Assembly: GCA_003563375.1 (NCBI GenBank)
Contig: PWSB01000087.1
Span: 1-6,563 of the forward strand
Length of the DNA stretch: 6,563 nt
DNA from: Actinomycetota bacterium
GTDB taxonomy: Bacteria > Actinomycetota > Humimicrobiia > Humimicrobiales > Humimicrobiaceae
Reading direction: 5' to 3'
Shown: positions 6,148 to 6,563 of the stretch, piece after piece
Numbering within the stretch: position 1 is the stretch's first letter
How the letters are laid out: the number at the start of each line of letters is the position of its first letter
Position numbers and translations under genes: made by a program
The notes under the pieces: model-generated
What the model saw: the letters and a program-made list of their open reading frames with translations, nothing else
What the model was told of the DNA's origin: nothing
Database searches by the model: none

Positions 6148-6563
6148 CAGATCTCGATTACCTCTCTTCTATAGGAAGTGAGCTCTTTGACCCCGTCACC
6201 GGTGATCAATATGCCGTCTTCGAACCTTAACCCATGCTCATTGTCCGAAAGCCATATATCTATATTGAATAGCATATTGGGCATGATTGTAAAATCTGAT
6301 TCTTTGGAAAGCCACAGTCCTTCTACCTCTGAACTCCCGGTCCCGTGGGCCGGCCCATACAAGGTATAGTCCTGGTATCCGTATTTGGAAAGGATGTTGT
6401 AATATCCCTCAAAAAGTTTCCAGCTGTCTATTCCTGGCCTTATTGTGTCAAGCACATAGTCCATTGCCTCAAGGGCTACCTCTGCAAGTTTTTTTGCTTT
6501 GGCAGGGAATTTGCCAATAGCAAAAGGCCGGCACATATTACCGCAAAAACCCATGTATTTAGA
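6147..6563 (-). CDS. M24 family (creatinase/aminopeptidase P fold) protein, C-terminal part
   Basis: The frame is open to the right edge, so only the last 138 residues are seen; the Met codon at 6554-6552 is probably internal. The pita-bread fold motifs are recognisable: R-P-F-A-I-G at 12-17, then a helix and I-R-P-G at 41-44 ('ikPG'). G-P-A-H-G-T-G at 70-76 equals 'GHGIG', P-N-M-L-F-N-I-D at 95-102 equals 'pGMvftiE', and G-L-R-F-E-D-G-I-L-I-T at 111-121 equals 'gvRiEDtvlVT'. Numbered from the window edge, His73 and Glu115 match expected metal ligands. Asn9 (G-N-M-C-R) stands where Asp is usual, Asp102 replaces the usual Glu, and Val80 sits where a catalytic His is usual (seven after His73). 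Members include Xaa-Pro peptidases, creatinase, ectoine hydrolase and DddP. The substitutions point to a non-standard or non-peptidase member. It is first in a coupled pair with the M20 deacylase. Confidence 0.82.
   Translation of the reverse strand, partial: SKYMGFCGNMCRPFAIGKFPAKAKKLAEVALEAMDYVLDTIRPGIDSWKLFEGYYNILSKYGYQDYTLYGPAHGTGSSEVEGLWLSKESDFTIMPNMLFNIDIWLSDNEHGLRFEDGILITGDGVKELTSYRREVIEI

Overview
The window is 6.6 kb of gene-dense bacterial DNA with two gene sets that converge near position 4850. The plus strand carries a sugar-type operon (1-2332) and a separately promoted lipoprotein gene (2479-4848). The minus strand carries a coupled pair of hydrolase genes (4864-6563). Base composition is moderately AT-rich, with frequent ATA (Ile) and AGA/AGG (Arg) codons. 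Together with a clear bacterial lipobox, this fits an anaerobic, perhaps thermophilic or subsurface bacterium (Firmicutes, Atribacterota or Thermotogota-like). Codon impression alone cannot place it, and the window contains no rRNA, tRNA or marker gene. I saw no mobile elements, CRISPR arrays or RNA genes.

Left region (1-2332, plus). The C-terminal 80 residues of a glucosamine-6-phosphate deaminase/isomerase-type protein (NagB fold) overlap by 4 bases the start of a uroporphyrinogen-decarboxylase-fold protein. That gene is followed after 8 bases by a BadF/N-acetylglucosamine-kinase-type ATPase. Overlap and tight spacing indicate one operon. A sugar kinase plus a sugar-phosphate deaminase suggests amino-sugar catabolism. 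The UROD-like protein has a HxCG motif and lacks the haem-enzyme signature, so it is not HemE, and its role beside these genes is the main puzzle here.

Middle (2333-4848). A 146-base spacer holds a good -10 box and two small inverted repeats. It precedes a 789-residue lipoprotein with four parts: lipobox Cys19, a seven-blade LVIVD-type beta-propeller, a PKD domain, and a transglutaminase-like cysteine-protease-fold domain with an intact Cys670/His710/Asp726 triad. It is probably an envelope-anchored protein that binds and processes or cross-links peptide or protein.

Right region (4864-6563, minus). An M24 (creatinase/aminopeptidase P fold) gene, cut by the window edge, shares one base (TGATG) with an M20 ArgE/DapE-type deacylase gene. 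The visible M24 part has substitutions at two expected metal ligands and at a catalytic His, so it may not be an ordinary aminopeptidase. The M20 protein keeps all its metal ligands. The pair may act in sequence on an amide or N-acyl substrate, in the way that ectoine hydrolase is paired with a deacetylase elsewhere.
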